From Halanaeroarchaeum sp. HSR-CO (lineage in GTDB: Archaea > Halobacteriota > Halobacteria > Halobacteriales > Halobacteriaceae): a DNA stretch of 64,000 bases. A program made the position numbers and the translations under genes. Positions within the stretch are counted from its first letter, which is position 1. Every line of letters starts with the position of its first letter. Positions 42,312 to 50,172 of this stretch are shown in pieces. A model generated the notes under the pieces. The model saw only the letters and a list, made by a program, of their open reading frames with translations, made no database searches and was not told where the DNA came from. The stretch covers positions 372,001 through 436,000 of the forward strand of contig NZ_CP087724.1 in assembly GCF_024972755.1 (NCBI RefSeq), written 5' to 3'.

Positions 42312-43660
42312 TGTCGACGTACGACCTCCTCGAGTACCTCCGGGAGGACCAGCTTCCACACACGATGTGTCCGGGATGTGGCGGCGGAACGGTCCTGAAC
42401 ACGTTCGCCGCCACGATCGACCGGATGGGTATCGACCGGGACGACCTGTTGCTCGTCTCGGGGATCGGCTGTTCGGCCTGGATCCCCAGCCCCAACTTCG
42501 AGGCGGACACGCTGCATACGACCCACGGGCGGGCGATCGCGTTCGCGACGGGAGCCAAGGTCGGCAATCCGGCCCTCGAGACGGTCGTGATCTCGGGCGA
42601 CGGCGACCTCGCCGGTATCGGCGGCAACCATCTCCTGCACGCCGCCCGCCGGAACGTCGACATCACGGTGATTCTGGTCAACAACTTCACGTACGGCATG
42701 ACCGGGGGACAGGTGGCACCGACGACCCCCCACGAATCGATGACGACGACCTCTCCCTACGGCAATCCCGAGGACGCCATCGACATCGCCGCCGTCGCGG
42801 ACTCGGCCGGCGCGTCCTTCGTCGCCCGTCAGGTCACCTCCCGACCGCAGCAACTCATCGGCACCCTCACCCGCGCGATCGAGAACGACGGGTTCTCCCT
42901 CGTCGAGGTGATCTCGCAGTGTCCGACCGTCTACGGTCGGCGAAACGAGATGGCCAGCGCCCCCGAGATGCTGGACTGGATGGAAGCGCAGGTGCAAGCC
43001 GGTGACCTCGAGGTGGGGCCGATCGCCCAGCGGGACCGAAGCGAGTTCGTCGCCGCGAGCGAGGCGGTCGAGCAACGGGCGATCCGCGAGCACGTCACCG
43101 AAGATCGGGCTGCACCGACGAAAACCGGCGACGACCTGCTGTTGCGGATCGCCGGCGAAGGGGGCCAGGGAACCGTCGTCGCCGGGACGATCATCGGCGA
43201 GGCCGCCGCGATCAACGGTCGCAACGTCTTCAAGACCGAAGAGTACGGCTCGCGCGCCCGGGGCGGCGTCGCCAGTTCCGATCTCATCATCTCCGATACC
43301 CGCATTCACGAAGCCAAGGTCCCCGAGGGTGCCGCGGACGTGCTCGTCGCCCTGACGGACGCATCACTCGCGGACCACCGTTCGGTCTTGCGCGAGGGCG
43401 GCCGACTGATCGTCGACGCCGACCGCGTCACGGAGCCGCCAGCGGCCGCGGAGCGGGTCCCCTTCACCGGTATCGCCACCGACGTGGCTACCGAACGGTC
43501 GACGAACATGGCCGTGCTGGGCTATCTCAATGCGGCCCTCGACATCGCCGACGATTCCGTCGTCGAGGAATCGATCGAGAGCAATCTCGACGCGTCGATC
43601 GAGGACAATCTGGCCGTCTATCGCCGGGCCACCGACGAACCGACGGACGCCGATTCGTAA
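42311..43660 (+). CDS. korB: 2-oxoacid:ferredoxin oxidoreductase, fused beta-gamma chain
   Basis: 449 residues from the ATG at 42311 (a GTG at 42308 is possible). Residues 1-260 are the beta ThDP-binding chain: CPGCGGGTVLNTF with Cys20/Cys23, IGCSAWI, and the ThDP motif GDGDLAGIGGNHLLHAARRN followed by VNNFTYGMTGGQ. Residues about 275-449 are a gamma chain: RIAGEGGQGTVVAG, KTEEYGSRARGG and the IISDT strand. Beta and gamma are usually separate genes or gamma is fused to alpha, so beta-gamma fusion is notable. It overlaps or abuts korA. The complex D-A-(BC) would be complete. Confidence 0.92.
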   Translation: MSTYDLLEYLREDQLPHTMCPGCGGGTVLNTFAATIDRMGIDRDDLLLVSGIGCSAWIPSPNFEADTLHTTHGRAIAFATGAKVGNPALETVVISGDGDLAGIGGNHLLHAARRNVDITVILVNNFTYGMTGGQVAPTTPHESMTTTSPYGNPEDAIDIAAVADSAGASFVARQVTSRPQQLIGTLTRAIENDGFSLVEVISQCPTVYGRRNEMASAPEMLDWMEAQVQAGDLEVGPIAQRDRSEFVAASEAVEQRAIREHVTEDRAAPTKTGDDLLLRIAGEGGQGTVVAGTIIGEAAAINGRNVFKTEEYGSRARGGVASSDLIISDTRIHEAKVPEGAADVLVALTDASLADHRSVLREGGRLIVDADRVTEPPAAAERVPFTGIATDVATERSTNMAVLGYLNAALDIADDSVVEESIESNLDASIEDNLAVYRRATDEPTDADS

Positions 43661-43703
43661 ACGCCGGCTGGGGTTCCCGTGGTGGCTGCCCCTTTCGAAC
43701 CGC

Positions 43704-43708
43704 TTTAT
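43704..43708 (+). promoter_or_regulatory. TATA-like element of the ThDP enzyme gene
   Basis: tttat at 43704-43708, within cgctttatcc, centred 26 nt before the ATG at 43732. This predicts a leaderless message separate from korDAB, 71 nt after the korB stop. Confidence 0.5.
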
Positions 43709-43731
43709 CCGCGGTGGACTGAACTCGGAGT

Positions 43732-45372
43732 ATGCAGATCAGCGACGCAGTGATCGATACCCTGCGGGCTAACGATATCGACACGATCTTCGGCATTCCG
43801 GGCAAGCAGACCCTTCCGCTGAACGAGAGCATCGGCCAGCGCCCGGACGTTCGCTATGTCATGGCCAGACACGAGACGAACGTCTCCCATCAGGCGTGGG
43901 GATACGCGGAGACCAGCGGTCGAATGGCGGCGACCGTGGTGATCCCCGGGCCGGGCGATATGAACGCGATGAACGGCCTGAAGAACGCGCTCAATGACAA
44001 CACGCCACTCGTGCACATCGCCGTCGAGACCGAGCCGCACGTCCGCGGCGGGGACGGGATTCACGAGACGCCGCCGGAGACCTACGACACCGTCGTCAAG
44101 GAGAACGTGCTCGTCGAATCGCCCCAGGCAACCATCCCAGCACTCCAGCGCGCTATCACGATCGCCCGCACCCCTCCGAAAGGACCGGTACGCGTCGGTA
44201 TCCCCAAGAATTTCGTTCCGATGGACGTCGACATCGCCGACGTCCCGTCACCGGTGGAGCCGAAACCCGTCGGCCCGTCGGCGGACGCCATCGAACGGGC
44301 CGCCGCCGCCCTCGACGGGGCGGACGCCCCCTTCGTCATCGCCGGTGGCGGCGTCCGGTCCGCCGACGCCACTGACCTCCTTCTGGCGGTCGCAGAGCGT
44401 ATCGACGCGCCCGTGGCGACGACCTACAAGGGGAAGGCGACCGTTCCCGAGGATCATCGGCTGTTCGCCGGCGTCATCGGCGGCGGGACGAGCACCGAAC
44501 TTCGAACTGCCCTCGAGGCCGCCGACGTGGTGCTCGCGGTCGGGACCGACTTCGACGCCGTCTGGACGCGGGAGTGGTCCTACGACCTGCCGACGGAACT
44601 GATCCACGTGACCCTGGACCCGGCGCACGTCGGTCGCGGCTACGATCCCAGCGTGGGCATCGTCGGTGACGCAGGACGAACGCTCCGGGCCCTCGAATCC
44701 GCGGTCGGGGCTGCACCCGAGGCGTCGAGAACCGGGGCCGATCGGGCCGCGACCGTTCGCGAGGCCAGGAGGGAACGCCTGGCCCCACTCGCGGCGGTGG
44801 AGACGGCCCCGTTCACCACCGTTAGCGCGCTCCGCACACTGCGCGATGCCCTCCCGCGGGAGACTGTCGTGGCCGCGGACGCGGGCGGCTCCCGGATCTG
44901 GACGCAGGTCGCGTTCCCCACGTACGCGGCCAGGGCGTACGTCAACCCGGGTTCCTGGGCCACGATGGGGGTCGGCCTTCCGGCCGGTATCGGGGCGACA
45001 CTCGCCAATCCGGACGCCCCGGTCGCCGTCTTCACCGGCGAAGGTGGGCTGTTGATGTGTCTCGAGGAGCTTCACACCGTCGCAGCCGAGGACCTCTCGA
45101 TTACGGTGTTCGTGTTCACGAACGACGATTACGCGGTCATTAGCGAGGAAGCCGAGCGCGAGTACGCGCTCGGCGAGGGGGCCTACGGCTGGGGGAACGC
45201 ACCCCTCGATATCGTCGCGATCGCGGAGGGAATGGGTCTCGAGGCCGTCCGCGTGGAGACGATCGCGGACCTCGACGACGTCGCCCGGACGGTCACCGAC
45301 GATGTGCCGAGGGTCGTGAGCATCCCGACCGACCCCGTCGAACCGCAAGCAGGCACCTATATGACCCAGTGA
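43732..45372 (+). CDS. ThDP-dependent decarboxylase/acetolactate-synthase-like enzyme
   Basis: 546 residues, the three-domain PYR-central-PP architecture of acetolactate synthases and 2-oxoacid decarboxylases. The PYR domain has FGIPGKQTLPL and ARHETNVSHQAWGYA, where the Glu would activate ThDP. The PP domain has VNPGSWATMGVGLPAGIGA and GEGGLLMCLEELHTVAAED followed by FTNDDY. In most relatives the metal-binding motif begins GDG and ends NN; here it is GEG and ND. Benzoylformate- or phenylpyruvate-type decarboxylase, acetolactate synthase or sulfoacetaldehyde acetyltransferase are all possible. It lies between korDAB and the iclR gene, so a 2-oxoacid substrate shared with Kor is likely. Confidence 0.88.
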   Translation: MQISDAVIDTLRANDIDTIFGIPGKQTLPLNESIGQRPDVRYVMARHETNVSHQAWGYAETSGRMAATVVIPGPGDMNAMNGLKNALNDNTPLVHIAVETEPHVRGGDGIHETPPETYDTVVKENVLVESPQATIPALQRAITIARTPPKGPVRVGIPKNFVPMDVDIADVPSPVEPKPVGPSADAIERAAAALDGADAPFVIAGGGVRSADATDLLLAVAERIDAPVATTYKGKATVPEDHRLFAGVIGGGTSTELRTALEAADVVLAVGTDFDAVWTREWSYDLPTELIHVTLDPAHVGRGYDPSVGIVGDAGRTLRALESAVGAAPEASRTGADRAATVREARRERLAPLAAVETAPFTTVSALRTLRDALPRETVVAADAGGSRIWTQVAFPTYAARAYVNPGSWATMGVGLPAGIGATLANPDAPVAVFTGEGGLLMCLEELHTVAAEDLSITVFVFTNDDYAVISEEAEREYALGEGAYGWGNAPLDIVAIAEGMGLEAVRVETIADLDDVARTVTDDVPRVVSIPTDPVEPQAGTYMTQ

Positions 45373-45470
45373 GGTGTCGATCGTCGGCGCCTCGTGGCCG
45401 ACCGGACCGGCCGAGGGGACGTACCGGTTCCGGCATCGGTCACAGGAGGGGGCGTTTGGCTATGGGGAAC

Positions 45471-45478
45471 GATTATGT
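45471..45478 (+). promoter_or_regulatory. TATA-like element of iclR
   Basis: Reads gattatgt, centred about 28 nt before the ATG at 45502, fitting a leaderless message. Confidence 0.4.
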
Positions 45479-45501
45479 GTGGTCGGGGAGTACGTGCCGG
45501 C

Positions 45502-46269
45502 ATGCCAAACGGACCGTCGACGATCGACGCGCCGATCAAGGCGACGACGCGCTCGTTCGAGATCGTCGAGGAGATCATGCGGCGGGACGGGGCCGGCGTG
45601 ACCGAACTCGCTGACGCGCTGGGGTACTCGAAGAGTACGATCCACGACCACCTCAGCACGCTCCGCGAGGCCAACTACGTCCGTCGCGAGGACGACCGTT
45701 ATCGGGTCGGCTTGTACTTTCTTACCCTCGGCGGGCACGCGCGACGTCACGAGGACCTCTACGAGTTCGGCAAGGGCGAAGTCGACGACCTCGTCGCGGA
45801 GACGGGGGAATCGGCCAAGATCGCCGTCGAGGAGAACGGTCGCGGGATCTATCTCTACAAATCCCGCGGGGAGAACGCCGTTCGGACCCATTCACACGCC
45901 GGGACCCGGGTGTACCTCCATTCGACGAGCGTCGGCAAGGCGATCCTCGCGCACCTCCCGCGCGAGCGCATCGACGCGATCGTCGCCGAACACGGCTTGC
46001 CGACCTGGACCGACCGGACCATCACGACCGAGGCGGCCCTCCGCGAAGACCTCCGGGCGGTCAGGGAGCGTGGCTACGCGATCGACGACGAAGAGCGGAT
46101 TCGTGGGCTCCGCTGTGTCGGGGCGCCGGTGATCCGGGACGGCGACGTCCTCGGCGCGATCAGCATCTCCGGACCCACGCGTCGGTTCGACGACGCATAC
46201 ACGGAACGGATGGGGGGTATCGTCCGGGACGCGGCACGCGTCATCGAGATGAACGCGAAGTACGCCTGA
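45502..46269 (+). CDS. IclR-family transcription regulator
   Basis: 255 residues from the ATG at 45502, chosen by promoter spacing and family length. The N-terminal winged helix-turn-helix covers TTRSFEIVEEIMRRDGAGVT and TELADALGYSKSTIHDHLST (recognition helix about 40-58). The C-terminal IclR ligand domain has SVGKAILAHLP, RGLRCVGAPV and AISISGPTRR. Family members bind small carboxylates and repress or activate adjacent catabolic genes, so it probably controls the Liv/Kor/ThDP island in response to an intermediate. It is the last gene of the island; a GAACA/TGTTC repeat lies 3 nt after its stop. Confidence 0.93.
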   Translation: MPNGPSTIDAPIKATTRSFEIVEEIMRRDGAGVTELADALGYSKSTIHDHLSTLREANYVRREDDRYRVGLYFLTLGGHARRHEDLYEFGKGEVDDLVAETGESAKIAVEENGRGIYLYKSRGENAVRTHSHAGTRVYLHSTSVGKAILAHLPRERIDAIVAEHGLPTWTDRTITTEAALREDLRAVRERGYAIDDEERIRGLRCVGAPVIRDGDVLGAISISGPTRRFDDAYTERMGGIVRDAARVIEMNAKYA

Positions 46270-46650
46270 TCTGTTCTGCAATACGGAACACAATCGGCCG
46301 TATCACGTCCCGACCGTGACCCTCGAGCGTCGCCGCGACGATATCCACACGGCGTCGACCGGATCCTCCTCTATCTTTCCAGTGTAGTGTTGGATAACCA
46401 GCCCTCGAATCGGTGCTGTTCTCGATCGGTCGTCTCCGCTGTCCGACGGTACCGGGCACCAGAACACCATAGAACAATGGCTGTTCCGGGACGAATTCCG
46501 CGGATCGGCCGTACCATCCACGTAATGCTGGGGGAGATGACCAGTCCGTCGATCCGTTCCGGAAGAACGAACGAGTCGGACGCGTCTCGGTCCGCCCTCG
46601 CGTCGGTCCTGGGGAACGGACGGTACCGCCTCGGTGACGGTCCGGGGGAC
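46270..46650. other. Gene-free region with two TGTTC/GAACA inverted repeats
   Basis: About 380 nt between iclR and rdfA without a convincing gene. 46272-46290 is tgttc-N9-gaaca and 46472-46486 is gaaca-atggc-tgttc; both are perfect 5-bp inverted repeats with the same half-site in opposite order. The first could be the 3' hairpin of iclR. The second lies in otherwise featureless sequence near the direct repeat agaacaccat/agaacaatgg (46461-46480). Confidence 0.5.
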
Positions 46651-47250
46651 CTACCGCTCTTCGTCGCGCTCCGCCTCCCAGTCGTCCGCGCGGTCCTGTA
46701 GGAACGCCCGGAGGTCGTGGGACTCGCCCGTCTCTCGGTCGATCAGTCGGACCTCCTGGTGGACGTCCCAGCGGTCGCCGTCGACGGTCGCGGTCGCGTC
46801 GACGCTACGCCGGAGGATGTTCTCTTCGCGATCGAGCAGCCCGTGGACGCGTTCGAGCGTGACGGCCGGATCGAGGGGTGTCTGGGTGTCCCGTTCGGTG
46901 TTCACGTCGAGGTGGCGCCGCAGGTAGGACCGAACGGTCATGTGCGTGACCCACTCGTGTTCCAGGGCCTCGACGTCGACCCCGTTGGTCCGCAGTCGCC
47001 GCCGCAGGTCGGACTGGTCGCTTTTCGACGCGGAGCCGTCTGGGTCGCCGAGGATCCGATAGACGGATTCCGGGGCGAACGGTCGCTCCCCCAGGAACGC
47101 CTTGGTCACCTCGACGTTGACGAAAGCCGCCAGATCGCGGAGCGAGTCGCCCTCGACGTCGTACCGGCGCTGCAACCGCGAATCGAGATCGTCGAGGTCG
47201 TACCGGTCGACCAGCCGGGCGACCTTCAATCGGGAGGCGTCGTCGGTCAT
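46651..47250 (-). CDS. rdfA: Rod-determining factor RdfA
   Basis: 199 residues, matching the haloarchaeal RdfA family, which in Haloferax is needed to form rod-shaped cells. The N-terminal KVARLVDRYDLDDLDSRLQR and the following GDSLRDLAAFVNVEVTKAFL helices, then PESVYRILGDPDGSASKSDQ, are the family hallmarks as I recall them. The C-terminal part is charged and helical. No enzymatic motif or membrane segment is seen. Its start overlaps the stop of the SMC-related gene by 4 nt, the partnership commonly found in haloarchaea. Confidence 0.85.
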   Translation of the reverse strand: MTDDASRLKVARLVDRYDLDDLDSRLQRRYDVEGDSLRDLAAFVNVEVTKAFLGERPFAPESVYRILGDPDGSASKSDQSDLRRRLRTNGVDVEALEHEWVTHMTVRSYLRRHLDVNTERDTQTPLDPAVTLERVHGLLDREENILRRSVDATATVDGDRWDVHQEVRLIDRETGESHDLRAFLQDRADDWEAERDEER

Positions 47251-49166
47251 GCGCTCTGGCGTTCGAAGTCGGGGGCCGCGATCGTCGGCCGGTCGATCGC
47301 GCTCGCCTCCTCGGGGAGGAGGGCGGTGATCAGAAACGGTGCGTACTCGTTGATGTACTCGAAGAGCCGTTCGAGCCGGGTGGCATCGATCGATTCGACG
47401 GAATCGAACAGGACCATCGGCACCGTCTCGTCGAGGTCGTGGACGAGATAGCCCGAGAGGGAGAGGACGATCCCGATGACCTCGCGTTCGGACTCGGAGA
47501 GGCTTTCGAGGGTGTCCTCGTAGACCGTCCCCTCGGCCGATTCCCGGACCAGATGGATGTCGAATACCGTGGCCGTCGACCCCTCCGAGGCGATCCGTTC
47601 GATCCAGACCCGAGTGATGTTGTCGTACCCGAGTCGATCGATCACGTCCGCCATCTGGGCGTTGAACTTCTCGACGATCTCCCGTTCGGTCCGCTCGATC
47701 GTACTGCGAGCGGTCTCGAGGTCCGCGGTGACCGTCGCCAGTTGCTCCTCGATCGACTCCTTCCGTGCGATCTGCTCCTCGATGTCTGCGATCTCCTCTC
47801 TGACGGACGCCAGTCGCGTCTCGAGTTGGCCGCGGCGGTGCTGGAGTCGGCTGAGCCGCTGGTAGGCCTCCGGGAGGTCGCTATCCCGGAGCGCCTCGGT
47901 CTCGGCGACCCGATCTTCTGCTGTTTCGATGTCCTGTTCTACGTCCTGCAGGTCGGCCTGGAGCGACTCCAGCGCCGATCGTTCGGCCTCGATCGTGGTC
48001 GCCGTCTCTCGGCGCTCGGCCTCCAGGCGCTCCCGTCGTTCCTTCTCGTCCTCGATGGACCGGAGTTCCGCCGTCAGGTCGGCCTTTTTGGCTCGGAGTT
48101 CCTGTAGCTGGTCGTTTTTCTCCGCCCGAACCGTCTCCAGGGTCTCGATTCGCCCTTCGATCCGGGACCGTTCGACCTCGCTGCCACACGTCCAGCATCG
48201 GACCGTACTCGTCTCCGGATGCAGGTCGGCGGTCACGTCCTCGTCGCTATCGAAGACGCCGATGACGTCCTCCCCCTCGAGAATCGACCGGTTGTTGGCG
48301 ATGATGTCGTTCAGGTCCGCGATCGTCGACTGGAGCGCGCTGATGTCGGTCGCCACTCGTCGTTGTTCCGCGTTCAACTCCTCGATTTGCCGTTCGGCGA
48401 CCGATAGTTCCGCCAGTTCGGCCTCGATTTCGGCCAGTTCGTCCTCGTACGTCTCGATCGACGACTCGGTCTCGTCGATCTCCGCCTCCGTGCGCCGTCG
48501 CCGCTCGCGCAGTTCCTCGAGTTCCTCGAGTCGGCGTTCGGCGTCCCTGATCTGCTCGCTGGTCGTCTCGTACTCGTCGATCTCCGCCTGCACCGCCTCG
48601 ACGTCCGCCTCGACCGCTGCGAGGTCCGATTCCAGCGCTCGCTCCCGTTCGCGACGGTCCGGGAGGTCCTGCTGGACGGCTTCGATCCGGTCGAGTTCCC
48701 CCTCGAGTGAGGACCGCTCTTGTTTGAGCGACCGGATCTCCGCGTTGATCGCGGCCGTGTCGACCCCGCGCATCAGTATCTCGCGGAGTCCGTCGCCGCC
48801 GTTCCGGACCGCCGTGCGGGCCGGATTGGTCGCGAAGAGTGCGGCGTAGGTATCGACCAGTTCTGCCCGGTCGGACATGGGGTCGCCGCCACGAACGACG
48901 GCGCCGTCGGTGCTCGAGTACGTCCGCGTGGCGATGGTCTCCCCCATCGTCACCGTCACCTCGCCCGCCTCCGTGTCGGATTTCAGGGTCGCCGCGGCGC
49001 GATCGGCACCGAGGGCAGCTGCGATCGACCGCAGAAAGGACGTCCGGTTCGTCGCATTCTCCCCGGAGAGGATCGTCACCCCGGGCGGGATCGTCGTCTC
49101 GAGCGTCTCGATGCCCCCGAGATTGGATATCGCCACGGTCGCTGGAGTCCCGGCTGGGACGGTCAT
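47247..49166 (-). CDS. Archaea-specific SMC-related protein
   Basis: 639 residues with an SMC/Rad50 layout. The ATPase head begins GGIETLETTIPPGVTILSGE and has a degenerate Walker A, GENATNRTSFLRS (about 35-47), where the catalytic Lys is Arg. Long coiled coils run from about 145-290 and 332-490, separated by a Rad50-like zinc hook Cys324-W-T-Cys327. The C-terminal half-head has SLSESEREVIGIVLSLSG (signature) and VPMVLFDSVESIDATRLERL (Walker B-like with Asp-Ser for Asp-Glu). It probably forms hook-mediated dimers that bind DNA or a scaffold. It precedes rdfA in one operon. Cell-shape or chromosome role is inferred from the partner. Confidence 0.88.
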   Translation of the reverse strand: MTVPAGTPATVAISNLGGIETLETTIPPGVTILSGENATNRTSFLRSIAAALGADRAAATLKSDTEAGEVTVTMGETIATRTYSSTDGAVVRGGDPMSDRAELVDTYAALFATNPARTAVRNGGDGLREILMRGVDTAAINAEIRSLKQERSSLEGELDRIEAVQQDLPDRRERERALESDLAAVEADVEAVQAEIDEYETTSEQIRDAERRLEELEELRERRRRTEAEIDETESSIETYEDELAEIEAELAELSVAERQIEELNAEQRRVATDISALQSTIADLNDIIANNRSILEGEDVIGVFDSDEDVTADLHPETSTVRCWTCGSEVERSRIEGRIETLETVRAEKNDQLQELRAKKADLTAELRSIEDEKERRERLEAERRETATTIEAERSALESLQADLQDVEQDIETAEDRVAETEALRDSDLPEAYQRLSRLQHRRGQLETRLASVREEIADIEEQIARKESIEEQLATVTADLETARSTIERTEREIVEKFNAQMADVIDRLGYDNITRVWIERIASEGSTATVFDIHLVRESAEGTVYEDTLESLSESEREVIGIVLSLSGYLVHDLDETVPMVLFDSVESIDATRLERLFEYINEYAPFLITALLPEEASAIDRPTIAAPDFERQSA

Positions 49167-49471
49167 AGCCGAACGAACCCGTGGGCAGTAAAAAAGGTTT
49201 GGGCGTACCCACCTTCCCTATCCAACGTTACAGTGGAAAACTCTGTAGCGATCGGACCGACTGATCGATGCGCGGGGTCCAATCTACGAGGTCCAGCGTG
49301 GACGTTTTCGCCAATCTGAGACATTATAAATGAATACTCCGACTGGGGAGATGTGCCGACGGCCCCCATCCGCCACCGCTCGCAACCGACCGACGCTTCG
49401 CCAGCACTCTCGATCCGTCGGCCCGTATCGAGCCACCGGCCCCTCGGCCTATCGGGGAATCGACGACTGGT
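49167..49471. other. Upstream region of the SMC-related gene
   Basis: About 300 nt without a gene. TATA-like tttataat (minus strand, about 49322-49330) lies about 160 nt before the SMC-related ATG and would give a long leader. No IS end, direct target repeat or missing transposase catalytic part was seen, although the gene beyond it is a transposase-type HTH protein. Confidence 0.45.
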
Positions 49472-50008
49472 TCAGTGGGTACCTTCTGCGTCCTCGATCC
49501 CGAGGTCGTCGAGTGCCGCTCGGAGATTGTCCGCGGGGGATTCGCTCCCGGCTGGTGCCCGTTCCGCTCGCACTGGCCGGTCGATACCGTATTCATCGAC
49601 CAGGTCGTCGATGATTCGGGCGAGGTGTCGCTGCGAGTAGGCGACGCCGAACCCCTCCTCGACGAGCGTGGCGATCTGTCCCATAGTGAGCGGTCGATGG
49701 GTGTCGAGCAGATGTGCGAGCCGCTCTCGCTGGTCCGTAGACAGTTTCGGCGGTCGTCCCCCGCCGAACGCCGGTTCGAGTCCGGTCACGCCAGCTTCGT
49801 TCCAGGCCGCAGTCCATCGACTGGCCGTCGGCTGCGAGATTCCGACCCGGCCGGCCGCCTCGGTGAGCGTATCGCCGGCGTAGAGGTTTTTGACGAAGCA
49901 GAGCCGGCGGACGAGGTAGGCGTCTCCCGAGCGCTGGGCCGCGTCGATCGCCGCGTCGATCTCCGGGTCGTCCAGTCGTCGTTCGACGTCGCGCCGGGGT
50001 CCAGGCAT
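49472..50008 (-). CDS. Solitary IS630-type helix-turn-helix protein
   Basis: 178 residues. Two HTH units are visible: GDTLTEAAGRVGISQPTASR with WTAAWNEAGVTGLEPAFGGG (homeodomain-like Helix-turn-helix 32/29 type), and LTMGQIATLVEEGFGVAYSQ with RHLARIIDDLVDEYG (winged HTH). This is the DNA-binding half of IS630/Tc1-like transposases. The DDE catalytic half is absent: the frame stops at 49472 after an acidic tail and the next 300 nt do not encode it. Either it is a domesticated DNA-binding regulator or the remnant of an element. Many haloarchaea carry such stand-alone proteins. Confidence 0.8.
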   Translation of the reverse strand: MPGPRRDVERRLDDPEIDAAIDAAQRSGDAYLVRRLCFVKNLYAGDTLTEAAGRVGISQPTASRWTAAWNEAGVTGLEPAFGGGRPPKLSTDQRERLAHLLDTHRPLTMGQIATLVEEGFGVAYSQRHLARIIDDLVDEYGIDRPVRAERAPAGSESPADNLRAALDDLGIEDAEGTH

Positions 50009-50172
50009 GCGCTGCTCTCGTGGCTCTAACTATTCAATAGTTTCGACACATTGTGCGCAATTTGACGAACGCCCGCCGCCCTGGAACGTCGGCCGATCGG
50101 CGGGGCTCGGTTGACGGCCACAGCTGTCGGACACATCGCAACGCTCAGGTGACCGCCACTGGTGGGTCACCC

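Noticed and set aside
49324-49596. Small frames on both strands between the SMC-related and HTH genes
   Set aside because: They overlap the HTH gene in other frames and have Arg/Ser-rich composition without start signals.
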